Below the pieces are notes generated by a model. It made no database searches, had not been told where the DNA came from, and was given only the letters and a program-made list of their open reading frames with translations. From contig OY979726.1 of the NCBI GenBank assembly GCA_963855995.1, forward strand, positions 1,762,501-1,826,500: DNA of 64,000 nt, in the 5' to 3' direction. Below are positions 38,501 through 47,784 of this stretch, piece after piece. Within the stretch, counting starts at the first letter, position 1; the number at the start of each line of letters is the position of its first letter. A program made the position numbers and the translations under genes. This stretch comes from Muricea muricata. Its lineage: Eukaryota > Cnidaria > Anthozoa > Malacalcyonacea > Plexauridae.

Positions 38501-40876
38501 AGTAAACTTTTTACACATTGTTTCTGTGCAACTAATACAGAGCAGATAGATTATTTCACATTTTTATAACAACTCACATTCAATGTTCAGCTATTCTATC
38601 AGAGTCTAAATAAATATGAGCAGACAGCAGGTCAAAATTGCATATTTCACATTTTTATAACGACTCACATTCAATGTTCAGCTATTCTATCAGGGACTAA
38701 ATAAATATGAGCAGACCACAGGTCAAAATTGCATATTTTCACCTATGTGCATAATAATTACTTTCGTGGAGCTACAACAATGGAAAAAGCAATTACTTGG
38801 ATGCCCTGCCAAGCAAAGAGTTTAAAACAAAACTGACAAGACATCACGATTATTCTGTTTACTCCAGGCCCATATGTCCGGCATTCAAAAATTCATGATG
38901 TTTAGACCCACAGGAATATGGCTTGAAATAAATTTGCACAAGCTAACTGGGGAACAAAGCATGTGTTTTTGATTGTAAATTCTTATTTGATTTCACAGCA
39001 AAAGTGTTAGTTTTGCTGCTTGCTGACTACCTGTACGAAATCTGCATATTTCGATCCGCTTCAGGCACAAAATTAATATATCATTCGTTGTCTACAGTGA
39101 AATTAATGTTGTGTTAATCAATTGCATCCGAACCAGACTGTTTAAACTTCGCAAGTCGAGTAACTAAGGCACTATGCCGCACTGTGGACCTCCACATTTC
39201 AAATCATTAATATATGAATGCATTTTAAAAACCTTATTGCTAATTGACAAACACTTGTCTCAAGCAATAGAGCAAGTGGAAAATTTGCACAAACAAGCAA
39301 TTTTGACAAATAGTAACTTCAGCCACAATGCACAGTGGCGTTCATACAATGAACAGAAAGACACTGCCCTTGGCCATTAGCCCTTAAAAAGGGGCAGCAA
39401 AAAAATTTGTTGATAACATTTTTTTCATTCGATGCCATGACAACAGCCAGTTTAAAAGCATTTCTGTTTTGGCCGAGTGAATCATTACTAAATATTAACT
39501 CGTCCGCTGGGCTGTATTGCAGGATTATAACCCTTGAGCAATCTCTCAAGTTCAGAGTTTACTTTTAGGTCATTCAATTGACTCCATTTGTTTGGCTTGC
39601 TAATAATGTCTTGAAATTGTGACAAAATAGCAAGCAAAGCAATTTGCATAGAAGCCTTTGAAATACTGCCAGAATAGACCATTTTAAAAGGAAATAAGAA
39701 CACAGTTAGGATTTTATCAGAACTGAAAGAGCACGAACCACAAGAACAAGCCAACTGGAAAGAATTTCGCTGTGTAACACTGGCCACCGAGGCTGAGGCA
39801 TGAATTAAAATTTTGATAAATGGAAGCGTGGTTAAATATTAATACAAAAAGGACGTTATATTTTGTTTATCAACCCGAATGCATGAAAATAAAAGGTCAC
39901 CAAAATTTGCAGAAATAAAGCAAAGCTTGTACTTTCTCGCTCAAAGCAAAAATATCGCTTTTTTAATCACTTTCCTATATTTAAATCCAGACAAATGTCA
40001 ATTTGTAACTTGACAAAACTACATTAAATACTCGGAGATATTGAAGGCGGGATTGCTATCATTTTAAAGTCCGTTAGCACAACGGAGCATTTGGGCAAAA
40101 GATCCCCAGTTTGCCTTCACTAAAAGCAACAAAAAACAGCGACAAGGGGGTGGGAATCGCCTTTGATTTTTGAATGTACAAGCTTCCATATTTGCAAAGG
40201 GCTTTCTTGGCGCTAAGCAGAAGCTACAACACATCTTATAATACATTTCCAGATAAAAATCAGGCGATATTTCAACAAATTTGCACATTTCTTACCTGTT
40301 TTTTCGACGGGAACGACACATTTTCTCCGCATCTGCTGCAAACGCGCCTCTTGCAGTATTTACAAGCTTTTCCAACACCGTCGCTAAATTTTGTTTTATG
40401 ACAAAGTTCGCACAAACTCGCTTCGGTCGTCTCCTCGGTCGTATGCGAGTCCTTGCTTTTTAACTCGAGCTTATTTTGGTAAGTCTCCACCTCTCTTGCG
40501 AGCAGCCTAAAGCGGGAAAACAAGAAGAGCTTTGAAGCAAGCTTTCGCTCGAGTTTATGTCATGTTGGACGGCGTCGATTTAAAAGATTCAACCATGCGT
40601 GTAATATTATACCCAGACACTTTCCTAGACAAAAAAGGGGTTTCCTTAGAGGAAAGAATCCCACTTGGACTGCCAGGGCTAAAAAACAAACTATTTCACA
40701 TGAATATTCGCTTCTAAGCACACACAAGCGACAAAAGCTACCCACCTCTGGAGTTTGTTCGCTTCAGCATCGCAAGCTTTTTGGCGTTCTATAACGGATT
40801 GGATTTTACTTCGTTCCTCTTCGGTCAAATGCGTTAAATCCGGCAAGGGTGGAGCTGAAGGCTGCCTCAAAGACAT
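21955..40876 (-). CDS. RIM (Rab3-interacting molecule, RIMS family), 17 exons, complete frame
   Basis: RIM scaffolds presynaptic active zones, linking Rab3 on vesicles, Munc13, RIM-BP and calcium channels. Exons (minus strand): 40876-40746, 40506-40296, 30356-29760, 29232-29133, 29026-28783, 28208-28019, 27466-27431, 27256-27123, 27047-26885, 26584-26434, 26076-25972, 25902-25744, 25228-24886, 24212-24112, 23556-23440, 22894-22755, 22326-21955. The lengths sum to 3294 nt, exactly 1098 codons with stop; every junction keeps phase. Domain order is the classic RIM order: helix (15-43), zinc finger (76-122), PDZ (about 318-428), C2A (about 500-625), C2B (about 894-1017). The start is the ATG at 40876, reading MSLRQPSAPPLPDLTHLTEE, like the N-terminus of bilaterian RIM. 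The paralogue (RIMS1/2-like) was not resolved. Confidence 0.95.
22980..23430 (+). repeat. 114-bp repeat array, about four units
   Basis: Near-identical units with AGAGCTATCCAGTATAAATA, TAGTTTAGTTTAGGTTTCC and ACTGGACCTCTAGGAAGAA. Lies in the intron between RIM exons 15 and 16, opposite in strand to the gene. Confidence 0.95.
23735..24045 (+). repeat. 114-bp repeat array, about 2.7 units
   Basis: Same family and orientation as the array at 22980, in the intron between RIM exons 14 and 15. Confidence 0.95.
24112..26076 (-). CDS. RIM exons 11-14: linker between C2A and C2B
   Basis: Exons 26076-25972, 25902-25744, 25228-24886 and 24212-24112 encode a Ser/Gly/Arg/Pro-rich linker, for example DSGRLSPSGSFNSGRSSPG and SGRSSRSSSLASDRSPTGS. 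It ends with ADQHLEDFIDGLGPAQMVG just before C2B. Little conservation is expected; support comes from uninterrupted phase, splice sites and the typical RIM composition. Alternative splicing is common here in vertebrate RIM; it cannot be judged from DNA. Confidence 0.85.
24455..24820. repeat. ACTTGTTGACA-type palindromic repeat
   Basis: Contains CTTGCAACAAGTCTGTTGAC, AACAGACGTGTCGTCAAC and GCATCCTGATATCGGCTTGT. The copy at 34060-34350 is nearly identical over about 250 bp, so this subfamily moved recently. It abuts RIM exon 13. Confidence 0.75.
25310..25700 (+). repeat. 114-bp repeat array, about 3.5 units
   Basis: The anchor AGAGCTATCC occurs at 25331 and 25445, with the next unit at 25559, an exact 114-bp period. 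Lies in the intron between RIM exons 12 and 13. Confidence 0.95.
26434..28208 (-). CDS. RIM exons 6-10: linker and C2A domain
   Basis: Exon 6 is an Asn/Gln/Lys-rich linker. C2A spans about residues 500-625: GRIQVKLYYDHEAANLTVTI, NPYSKVYLLPDR, SKRRTKTVAKTASPRWSQSF, IEITVWDYKKSGESEFLGE, VLIDMANASVDGNPVWYPLS. As in other RIM C2A domains, the usual calcium ligands are absent: the loop 1 site reads PNPY where calcium-binding C2 domains have SDPY, and loop 3 has WDYKKSGES. A calcium-independent role is therefore expected. Exon 7 is only 36 nt. A proline-rich segment (LGPPTPVQSP) after C2A is a possible SH3 (RIM-BP) site, unproven. Confidence 0.93.
26650..26835 (-). repeat. 114-bp repeat, 1.5 units
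   Basis: Minus-strand copy in the intron between RIM exons 9 and 10, the only RIM copy in the same orientation as the gene. Confidence 0.9.
28215..28760 (+). repeat. 114-bp repeat array, about 4.7 units
   Basis: The longest clean array: AGAGCT anchors at 28291, 28405, 28519 and 28633, exactly 114 bp apart. It starts at the border of RIM exon 6 and ends 25 bp before the exon 5 donor, so it fills the intron almost completely. Confidence 0.97.
28783..29232 (-). CDS. RIM exons 4-5: PDZ domain
   Basis: Residues 318-428: IRWSKADDDGKCLGVVQLKR, then YGLKVVGGK, the carboxylate-binding-loop region of RIM PDZ domains. GAFVTDVDEGSPADQAGLIP, GDEIVEWNEQSL and LHVVVSRPK follow. In RIM this domain binds ELKS/CAST and the C-termini of N- and P/Q-type calcium channels. 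Exon 5 ends after CCAAA, using the donor GTACGT; only this choice joins in frame to exon 6. Confidence 0.95.
29260..29720. repeat. CAC/ACCACATCAC-rich simple repeat
   Basis: About 460 bp of degenerate CACCACATCACATCACACCA-type sequence with almost no G. It occupies most of the RIM intron 3 and creates long meaningless open frames. Confidence 0.9.
29760..30356 (-). CDS. RIM exon 3: end of zinc finger and low-complexity linker
   Basis: Residues 115-313 in one exon. After the last cysteine pair and TGGWF, the segment is rich in Ser, Arg, Gly and Pro (for example SPRGSHDVRRNPVSPRGS), a likely disordered linker with many candidate phosphorylation sites. It matches the long linker between finger and PDZ in RIM proteins. 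Its composition makes the opposite strand open over 172 codons, which is a shadow. Confidence 0.9.
30535..30720. mobile_element. Short inverted-repeat element (TAAAGGCGGATTTCCATTCA ends)
   Basis: The left arm AAGGCGGATTTCCATTCAGT and the right arm (reverse complement TAAAGGCGGATTTCCATTCA) pair over about 70 bp through GCAAAATGTCGCGCGAT and TTTAGCGAG. The central loop is about 45 bp. Non-coding; at the 5' end of RIM intron 2 as seen from exon 3. Confidence 0.85.
31109..31637. mobile_element. MITE-like element with TIRs of about 175 bp
   Basis: TAAAGTGCCTATGAAACGAA at the left mirrors TAAAGTGCTTATGAAACGAA (reverse complement of the right end). Pairing runs inward through TCTCGAAAAGTAAGGCAG and AACCAGTGACGTCATACTGC, with one insertion of about 14 bp in the right arm. 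No open frame. Confidence 0.88.
31931..32045 (-). mobile_element. tRNA-derived SINE fragment
   Basis: Read on the minus strand, this has a tRNA-like 3' half (box B-like GTCGTAGGTTCG) followed by the family tail that on the plus strand reads GGTGTTACTCTGAGTTTATA. Relatives at 32752, 47785-48320 and 48415. Confidence 0.65.
32161..32739. mobile_element. Mariner-like MITE, TATACAGGGTGTCCCAAAAA ends
   Basis: The left end TATACAGGGTGTCCCAAAAA is matched by the reverse complement of the right end; pairing continues to GAAGTTC. The outer TA dinucleotides fit TA target duplication. Such termini are typical of mariner/Tc1-type elements. There is no transposase, and the interior carries a second inverted-repeat element at 32407-32594. 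Confidence 0.85.
32407..32594. mobile_element. Nested inverted-repeat element inside the mariner-like MITE
   Basis: CCGATCCGAACGTTGTATCC at the left and GGATACAACGTTCGGATCGG at the right are reverse complements, extending over AATAAAATTA. The centre holds telomere-like GTTAGGGTTAGGGTCAGGG. It is therefore younger than its host element, unless both moved together. Confidence 0.85.
32752..32870 (+). mobile_element. tRNA-derived SINE head
   Basis: GCGTCGCTCAGTTGGCAGAA resembles a tRNA box A and CGTAGCTTCGATTCCCACC a box B, with spacing as in a tRNA. The tRNA fold is broken (no proper acceptor stem or CCA context), and a SINE body follows (TTTCCCAACTTGCCCGGTGT). Not a functional tRNA. Confidence 0.7.
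34003..34350. repeat. CACAGCAAAAA-ended palindromic repeat element
   Basis: It begins CTACACAGCAAAAAGCGCC, the same terminus as the MITE at 11421. Its interior is the ACTTGTTGACA-type sequence, nearly identical to 24455-24820. This copy suggests the two repeat groups share termini and mobilising machinery. Confidence 0.65.
34650..34920. repeat. ACTTGTTGACA-type repeat
   Basis: Contains TCAACTTGCATTAAGCCTG, TGACAACTTGCAGCATACTTG and AGCGATGTGAACGCATCCTG, the reverse of blocks at 17395 and 20745. Confidence 0.6.
36510..36675 (+). repeat. Minisatellite of AATAACCCTTGTCAA-type units
   Basis: Units of about 17 and 33 bp alternate ATAACCCTCAACAACACTTC and AAATAACCCTTGTCAAAAT. Confidence 0.85.
38550..38740 (+). 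repeat. Tandem duplication, unit about 90 bp
   Basis: The segment from TTTCACATTTTTATAAC to GGTCAAAATTGCATAT occurs twice in a row with a few substitutions. Confidence 0.85.
40296..40876 (-). CDS. RIM exons 1-2: Rab3-binding helix and most of the zinc finger
   Basis: Exon 1 encodes DLTHLTEEERSKIQSVIERQ, the helix that in RIM contacts Rab3. Exon 2 holds the first six zinc ligands (C76, C79, C92, C95, C100, C103: CELCHKTKFSDG, CKYCKRRVCSRCGE). The last pair, C119 and C122 (WVCVICKKKQELLLKTGGWF), comes from exon 3, 9.9 kb away. The join is phase 0 and gives the standard eight-cysteine FYVE-related finger that in vertebrate RIM binds Munc13. The upstream methionine at 40922-40924 was not chosen because it lies outside the conserved N-terminus. 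Confidence 0.93.
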
Positions 40877-41794
40877 TGCAAAAGCTCGCCAACGAATATC
40901 CCAGAATCTCCTCTTGAAATACAACGATTTACAGGGTTGAAATCCAATTCAAATTGACGCTGTACCCAGCAATTATGTCAGAATTTTACATCGATTCGAA
41001 ACGCTGTCTTACGCAGCCAAAACGACCTCGCTTTTTTGCCCATTTCCCGTCCGATTTCTAAACAAAAGCTCCGGTGTTAAACTCCATGAGGAAATTCGTC
41101 AAAATTGCGAAATCGACGAGGTCAAAGCGACATTTTAAGCCACAAACACAAGTTTTGCGAACGCTATCTGTATTTAAAATTTTTTCATAAATAATTCCAA
41201 AACATGCACATGTTCGCTGAAAGCAAAACAAACAGGTCGGGAGGTGTCGTGACGTGGTCGGAGCCCATCGTGAAGAGCCGGACATCTACTGGACCAAGCT
41301 GTCAACTGGAATGTACTATGCATCAATCAAAGTGTTGTCTTTGAAAAGCTGTTACATCGTTTACGATTATCGATTGCAGAACTTCCTGGGTGTTTAGGAG
41401 ACTTTGAGAAGACAAAGGCAAACATTTCGCGTTATTTTGTGCGCTAGTATAATCACCTGTCAGCGTTCTTTATAATTGTTTCTCGAGTCACTCGAAGACA
41501 GGTGACTCAGTGTCAGAGTGAGGTAATGGCTAAAGGGGATGGACGAGAGGTAGGTTTTCAAGATGGCAGCTGTTTTTCAAGATTCTTAAAATGAGAACGA
41601 ATCAGCAACCAGACATTTATATCATTCCTAAAGCTTACCCTAACCCTTACCCTAAACCTAATCACAATTTAGGCGCTATAAACGTCTGGTTGATGATTCG
41701 TTTTCGTTTTAAGAATCTTGAAAAACAGCCGCCATCTTGAAAACCTACCTCTCGTCCATCCCCTTTAGCCATGACCGACTCAGTGACTGTCCCG
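40877..41794. other. Spacer between KICS2 stop and RIM start
   Basis: About 0.9 kb holding the RIM promoter and 5' UTR and the KICS2 3' UTR (both genes on the minus strand). No TATA box or core element is convincing. A 247-bp inverted-repeat element sits at 41526-41772, directly after the KICS2 stop. Confidence 0.6.
41526..41772. mobile_element. MITE-like inverted repeat, ATGGCTAAAGGGGATGGACG ends
   Basis: The two arms (about 41526-41610 and 41690-41772) are reverse complements for about 80 bp, including GAGGTAGGTTTTCAAGATGG. The centre carries ACCCTAACCCTTACCCTAAA, telomere-like as in the element at 32407. Its right end lies 23 bp before the KICS2 stop on the plus-strand scale, so it forms much of the KICS2 3' UTR. 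Confidence 0.88.
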
Positions 41795-44700
41795 CTACGT
41801 GGCCTTGGTAAGAATATTTAGAACGTTCGTATTTCGCAGATCACTTGTTACGTCTGGAAGGGAAAATATCAGAAAGAATTTCAACAACAACAACAATAAC
41901 AATAACAATAACAACAACAAAAACAATATCAACAACAAACATCCAGAACAACAACAAGCAATATGAAGAACAAACAGTAACAACACGAACATTAACATCA
42001 TCAACAACAAAACTACGACCACAAACGACCGCCAAAAGCAACAACAACAACCAACAAACAACACTTACATTAACAAAACTACCACCACCAATCACCACCG
42101 ACAGTAGCAATAATAATACCAACAACAATCAGAAACTACGCAAAAACAAACATAAACTTCACCGAGTTCTCCTCACCTTGTAAAACGTTGACAATGTAGG
42201 AATCACGTTCGTTCTTCTTCCCTTTAAATATGGCGACTAAAGTGATACGCAAATCAGCTTTCGCTAAGTAATACGTCGTTTCACTTCTGTCGTCAAAGAA
42301 GTAAACGATTTTTTCTTGAGCTAAATATTCTTCGCGATCTTGAATAAGAGAGACCATTGATGGCCAGTGAGTTCGTGGACATTCCTTAACAGGAACACAT
42401 AGTTGTTTTAGAAAGAATCCCAAGAATCCACAGTTCCTTGATTATTATGCTCAAGGATAATCTTGTTGATTTGAAAATCTCACTGTTTTTCATTTTGTCA
42501 TGATCTAGTGATCGGATTTTTACATTGTCTTCTCATTGTCTTGAAAATCTCACTGTTTTCAATGCCATCCAGTCATGATCCATTGATCAGAATGTTCCAT
42601 TGTCTTTTCATTGTTTTGAGAATCCTATAATTCTCTATACCATCTTGTCATGATCCACTGTCTATCTAATTCTATGTTTTGACAATACCACTGCAGTGCT
42701 CTCTCTCTCTATCTCTCTCTGGTACTGGTAGGTTCGTACTCACGTTGGGGTAGCTAAATATAGAAGGATATGAATGTATCCCTGTAGGCAATTCGGCCTT
42801 AACATGAGGAAGATGATAACCAGGTCCTTTGAACGACTCGTCCAGACCACGTGTGTTCAACATCAGACAAATATAAGAAGCATCAGCACGTTTGTAAAAT
42901 GTCGATATCCTAAACGAACAAATGATGTAAATGACGATAGCGTTGTTGTGATGGTGAAGATGTTGCTGTTGAGGTTACTCAAGCTCGTTCCCACAGCCTT
43001 TTCTAAAATGGAGGGAGGGAAAAGACCTTGGCACCGGCTGGCATCTTCTGCAATTTCATTGGTCTTTCATTCATCACCACACACAGTTACTCTAGTCAAA
43101 ACAGTATACCTTCATATTTGCGTGGAGAAAAAAAATGCTAGTAAAACTTCCAACATTTATAGCCTTACAAAGCCGCTGGATTACGTGATTTTTTCTAAAC
43201 ACTCCGATGTGTCGGCCATTTTGCAAAAATATTTCGCATGTGTAGCTATCGCACAAATTTATTCAAAAACCACGATTTTAAAAGCCAACCGGTGCCAGGG
43301 CCTTTTCTCTGCCTCAGAAAGGCCCTGGGAACGAAGTTGGAGGTTGCTTGTGGTAATATTAGGATATGACTGTTACTACATTGATATGGTGCTATTGTTG
43401 CTGTTGCTGCTACTGTTGTCGCTGCTGCTATTGTTGTTGTTGTTGTTATTATTGTGGTTGTTGTTTTAAATCATTTCATTGTTGTTACTCTGGTTACTGT
43501 TGTTGCTGATGTAGTTGCTGTTATTATTTGCTTTTTTGCTGTCGTTTTTATTATCATTGCTCTAAATTGCTGTTCGTGTTGTTGATATTTTTGTTGCCAT
43601 TGTCTTCGTACGTTAAATGGTTGAATTAAGACTACATGGACACTAGCCAGGTTTATCGTGACAGTCGGTTGTTATACACATACTTATTGACGTAATCGAT
43701 GTTCGCCTTGGCTGTAAGATTCTTCATTTCTGATGGGGTCGTCTGCTCGCTGAGTGTCGCGTGAAAATACAGCGAGAACTTCGAGACAAGCGTCGCATGA
43801 AATCTTGCCAGCCATTGAAACAACAGCGGTACTTCAATCTGTCTTCTAGAGCCTCCACCAAATCTTTTCTTCACAGTTAAAGAACCCGTGAATGACTGTG
43901 GAAAGAAAAGCAAAGATGTTACAGGAGGAAACCTTAACTAAACTAACTTTATTTATACTGGATAGCTCTGTCATTTTTAAACTGTTCTTCCTAGAGGCCC
44001 AGTAAGGATCATCTCTTGTTGATCCAGTGTTACTACAGGGGAAAACGTGAACTAAACAAACTTTATTTATACTAGATAGCTCTATAAGTTCCAAACTGTT
44101 CATCCTCTGATACACTGCTCTGAAAACCTGAACTAAACTAACGTTGTTTATACTAAATAGCACTATCAGTTCTAAGATGCAGTAAGGATAAAAAATAACT
44201 CACATCTTTGACTGAGGAAGAAGGCAAGACTTTATTCCAAGAGAATAGTTTTACTTTGCTTTCATGAAGGTGTAGTAGCGAAGGCAGAAACTTCCAGTCG
44301 GCTAAATCACACTGAGCTTGTATAATATGATGGAGCAAATCCATTTCAACACTAAACACATTGAAACATTGTTGGTTAAAAAAGATTGTGACTAACTTTG
44401 GAGGGAAAAAAAGTGCAGTAAAACGACAATGAGAGTTGATGGCTTTCATTTAGGAGTTTGATATCAATTGGGACGAAAGTTCTGTGTTGAAATTCTGTCA
44501 CAACTTGAATTTCGTATGTACTATATATTGTTTTATTGTGCGCTGCAATGTTGTGAAATACTAATTGTAATGGGACAAATTCATTAGACTAAAACTAAAC
44601 TAAACTACTTTTCCACCAATACAAAATGCCCATGATAGGAACAATTTTATATTTCCACTCTGACAACGAAAGATATATTTATTGACAGCGAGTGTGGCGA

Positions 44701-47464
44701 GTGAATAGACCCTTTCCCATGATGACATCAAGTCAAGCAAGATTGCCCACATACACGTCCGTTTCTATATTATACCTGAATGAAGATTTAATTGGATCCA
44801 GAATTGGATGATGAAATAGCTTGGAATTTCTAAAAAAATCAATGATGAAGCTTTCTTAAATTAACATAAATTAACTTAATTTAATTCTTAAATTAACATA
44901 AGTTAACTTAATTTATTTCTTAAATTAACATAAATTAACTTAATTTAATTCGCAAATTAGCATAAATTAACTTAATTTAACTCTTAAATTAACATAAATG
45001 AACTCAATTTAATTCTTAATCAACATAAGTTAACTTAATTTAATATTAAGTTTACAGTATTTTAACTTAATTTTGCATGAATTAACAAAGACTATTATAA
45101 AACATCAATGAGATTTACATACTTGTTTCGTATGGTTTCCACAGATTTCACCATGTCCGCATAATTTATACCAGAACTACTTGACGGATTCATGTTCACA
45201 CTAGTTCCAGCAAAATTCTCGTAGCTTTTTGAAACTTAAGGACAACATTATTTGAACTTTATTGGGGCTTCGTTGGCTTTCACCTCTGAGATCGCGGGTC
45301 TGATTAACAGGAAGAACTTCTCAACCTGACTCAAACCCAGCCCTCGTGTGCAAAGAGTTCTTTGTCAATAAGGCTCTGCCGAAAGTCGTGGGTTTTCTCT
45401 GGGCAGTGGCGACTTGTTTCCGAGTTTAGTCTCGCGATACAAATTTCAATTTGTCATCATTATTCATCTCTTTAAAAATTGAATGTTTTCACAACCACGG
45501 AACTTCAAATATTTGCATAGTGGGATTAAATCCTTAGTCTGGCTACGCTACTGTCTCTGGGTACTCCGGTTTCCTCCAACAGAGGAAGTTGACAGGAATA
45601 CGAGCCCACAACAATTGCCAAACAGCTACTGACCAAAAGTCTAATAGAGTCTCATTCGTCGACAAAAATAAAGTCCACGCTCTACTTTATATTTGAGATA
45701 ATTTTCACGTCCCAGAAGTATTAGGTCTACGAAATTTCTCCATATACCAGTTACTGTATAATGTAATAAAGGTGTCCAAGGCGAAAAGTGGCCAGAAGAG
45801 GAAAAGAACTATTGATTAAAAGTGTTACGTGGAACTTGAAATGATGTATAACCCTAAATTTTCTTACCTGTATTTAGATTTTTGGGCAGTAACTGTATGT
45901 GTTCTGGTAATCCTGCTCTTGTGGGAAACTACAATAGTTTTTATTGTGCGTACCCAACATGCTTGGTTCATCCATTGAAAAAGGATACAGCTTCATGCAC
46001 TCTTGTCTCGCTTGCACGAACTGGTTAAGATGGCGACACAGCTCAACCAGCAAGCCGTAACTGATCACTTCAGGAATGACAGCAGCTTCGTGTCTGCCTG
46101 AGCAAACCTCGCACAATTTTTCCAGCTCTCTTTCAAGCGTTTGGTAAAGCGAAACTAAGGACTGAAACACAAAACATTGGATAGTTTTGGTCGATTAAGG
46201 GCCAGTTGTAATGCTATCCCCCCGATAGTGATTTTTCAAGCTTTCCAAAATTGTTCAGTAACTGGTAAAACCAATATTAAGTTCAACATTTTCAAGTTAA
46301 AGTCACTTTTTATTACTTGCGAGTTCAATATTTCTGGTTTCACTGCCTTTTATGGCTTTTTGCAGCAGTTTAAAAATCACTATCCTGCGGACAGCGCTTT
46401 CCACCTCTAGTACAACCACCTCGGAGTTCTAGACTGAAGTAAAAAAGTCTTAATTGCAGAAAACTCCTTACGTCTTTTCTGAATCGCTTCTTCACCACGT
46501 ACGAGAATGATGAGTAAGTTTTTTCGGCATCAGCAAGAACTCCCAAGCTACTGATCAGAGAGAACCATGGAGATACGCCGGCAAGAGTCCCCTTTTTAGA
46601 GTTGCTTTCTTTTTCCTGAGCAATAAAGTAATACTGTCTGTAGAATTGAAACAATTACAGCAGACAAAAAACGCTGGCAATTTAATAATCACGGCTAGGG
46701 TTGGGCGATATTTCGATATTTTGATTTATCGTGATATTTCCAATCGCGATTATCGTATCGAAGCTAAAAACTTGAGTGACGATTTATCGAAATTATCGTC
46801 ATGTTCGATGACTATCGTGATATTGCTTAGAAATATGTATATAGCTTGCAGAATCCTAAAAAAGTAGAAAGTATCTTTGCATTCCAGCAACAAATATACC
46901 CTCAAAAAGCGTATTAGCAAGGCATCGATTATTGTAAATGCTTTTGGTAGTAGTTGTACTGCATGTTCATAATTTAGTTTTCCTTCCACAAAACATACAA
47001 TAAAATTGAACAGTACACATTATATTAAAACAGTTATGAGCAGTTAGCATTAGAGAAGGAAAAGCCTTCATATTACTTTAATCTGTTGCTGATTTGTCTT
47101 TAATAAGATTATATACAAGTTTATGCTTTGATATTAATTGTACTTGAAGAATATGGTCATTTTTTCTATTTTATTAATCGCGATATTATCGATTATCGCG
47201 ATATTTTCCATGACAATTTTTTAAATATCGCCCAGCCCTAATCACGGCAAGTCATAGACAAAGCAAAGCGAACTGGAAATGTAAGCAAACGCAAAGTTAT
47301 GTTGCAATCTAATTCTTACTACCAACTTACAGTCAATTCCTTGGCTTTATCAAAACCAAATTGACTAAGAACAAGAAAATATGTCTCAAGAAATGCCTGT
47401 TCGCTGCTCACCGCCTGCAAGGGTGAACTGGGACGAGATGAGACGTCGATTTCCACAAAAAATT
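41795..47464 (-). CDS. KICS2: KICS2 (C12orf66 family), KICSTOR complex subunit; first exon not found
   Basis: KICSTOR holds GATOR1 on lysosomes and so mediates inhibition of mTORC1 when amino acids are scarce. Exons (minus strand): 47464-47331, 46615-46472, 46161-45954, 45234-45123, 44829-44776, 44351-44204, 43895-43684, 42909-42744, 42384-42177, 41853-41795. Every junction keeps phase; 481 residues are read. The match to C12orf66 is colinear along the length: AFLETYFLVLSQFGFDKAKE, LADAEKTYSSFSYVVKKR, LCRHLNQFVQARQECMKLY, KLFHHPILDPIKSSF, DWKFLPSLLHLHES, SLYFHATLSEQTTPSEMKNL, TRGLDESFKGPGYHLPH and KIVYFFDDRSETTYYL. The first exon seen starts in phase 1 at an acceptor (TTTATTTAG), so a short exon with the ATG should lie beyond 47464; I could not locate it. 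The human protein is about 445 residues. Confidence 0.93.
41878..42170. repeat. CAA/AAC-rich simple repeat in the last KICS2 intron
   Basis: Degenerate ACAACAACAATAACAATAAC sequence. It fills the intron between KICS2 exons 9 and 10 and explains long poly-Thr/Asn and poly-Leu/Val open frames. Confidence 0.92.
43385..43560. repeat. TTG/TTGCTG-rich simple repeat
   Basis: TGTTGCTGTTGCTGCTACTG and related trinucleotide runs in the KICS2 intron between exons 7 and 8. Confidence 0.92.
43915..44190 (-). repeat. 114-bp repeat array, about 2.3 units, in KICS2
   Basis: Minus-strand units, more diverged than those in RIM, in the intron between KICS2 exons 6 and 7. It is the rightmost copy in the window. 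Confidence 0.88.
44857..45060. repeat. A/T-rich minisatellite
   Basis: About six units of roughly 36 bp: TTAAATTAACATAAATTAAC followed by TTAATTTAATTC, with small variants. In the KICS2 intron between exons 4 and 5. Confidence 0.9.
46696..47240. mobile_element. Non-autonomous hAT-like element with intact 8-bp target duplication
   Basis: The left end TAGGGTTGGGCGATATTT and the right end (reverse complement TAGGGCTGGGCGATATTT) are inverted repeats. The flanks are both ATCACGGC (46688-46695 and 47241-47248), a perfect 8-bp duplication. The TIR form and duplication length fit hAT elements. The interior is rich in ATCGCGATTATCG words and has no transposase. Inserted in the KICS2 intron between exons 1 and 2 of this model. 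Confidence 0.92.
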
Positions 47465-47784
47465 CTAAATAAATGGTGACATGAAATATCAAGAAAAAAT
47501 AGTTGCTGAATTAATCTGGAGATTAATTTCATTTCTTAAGGGGATAGACCAAAAACAAGATAAACCTACACGTCAATAATGATTTTATCAAATGTGTTGC
47601 TCCAAAAAAACCCCATAACTCAGCCATGGAGGAAATTACTGCCATCAAGAGAGAGGGTGGGGGATCATGTAAGTAATGTCTTAAATTTGTATACTAGGGT
47701 GTGTGGAGGGGGGTGAGATGGTCATTAATTTGAATGTGTAAAGTTTCAAGTTTCAAGCAAATTCAAGGCATCATGTCAAGTTTA

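Larger units (their letters stand above)
35000..40295. other. Interior of RIM intron 2; no gene recognised
   Basis: A/T-rich sequence with short open frames only, none with recognisable motifs or flanking splice logic. It holds a minisatellite (36510-36675) and a local duplication (38550-38740). A first intron this long may harbour regulatory DNA or an alternative promoter, but nothing in the sequence shows one. Confidence 0.6.

Noticed and set aside
41845-42183. Thr/Asn-rich and Leu/Val-rich frames over the CAA repeat
   Set aside because: Translation of a simple repeat in three frames and both strands.
42774-43469. 231-codon open frame on the plus strand
   Set aside because: It runs antisense through KICS2 exon 8 and ends in a TTG-repeat poly-Leu tract.
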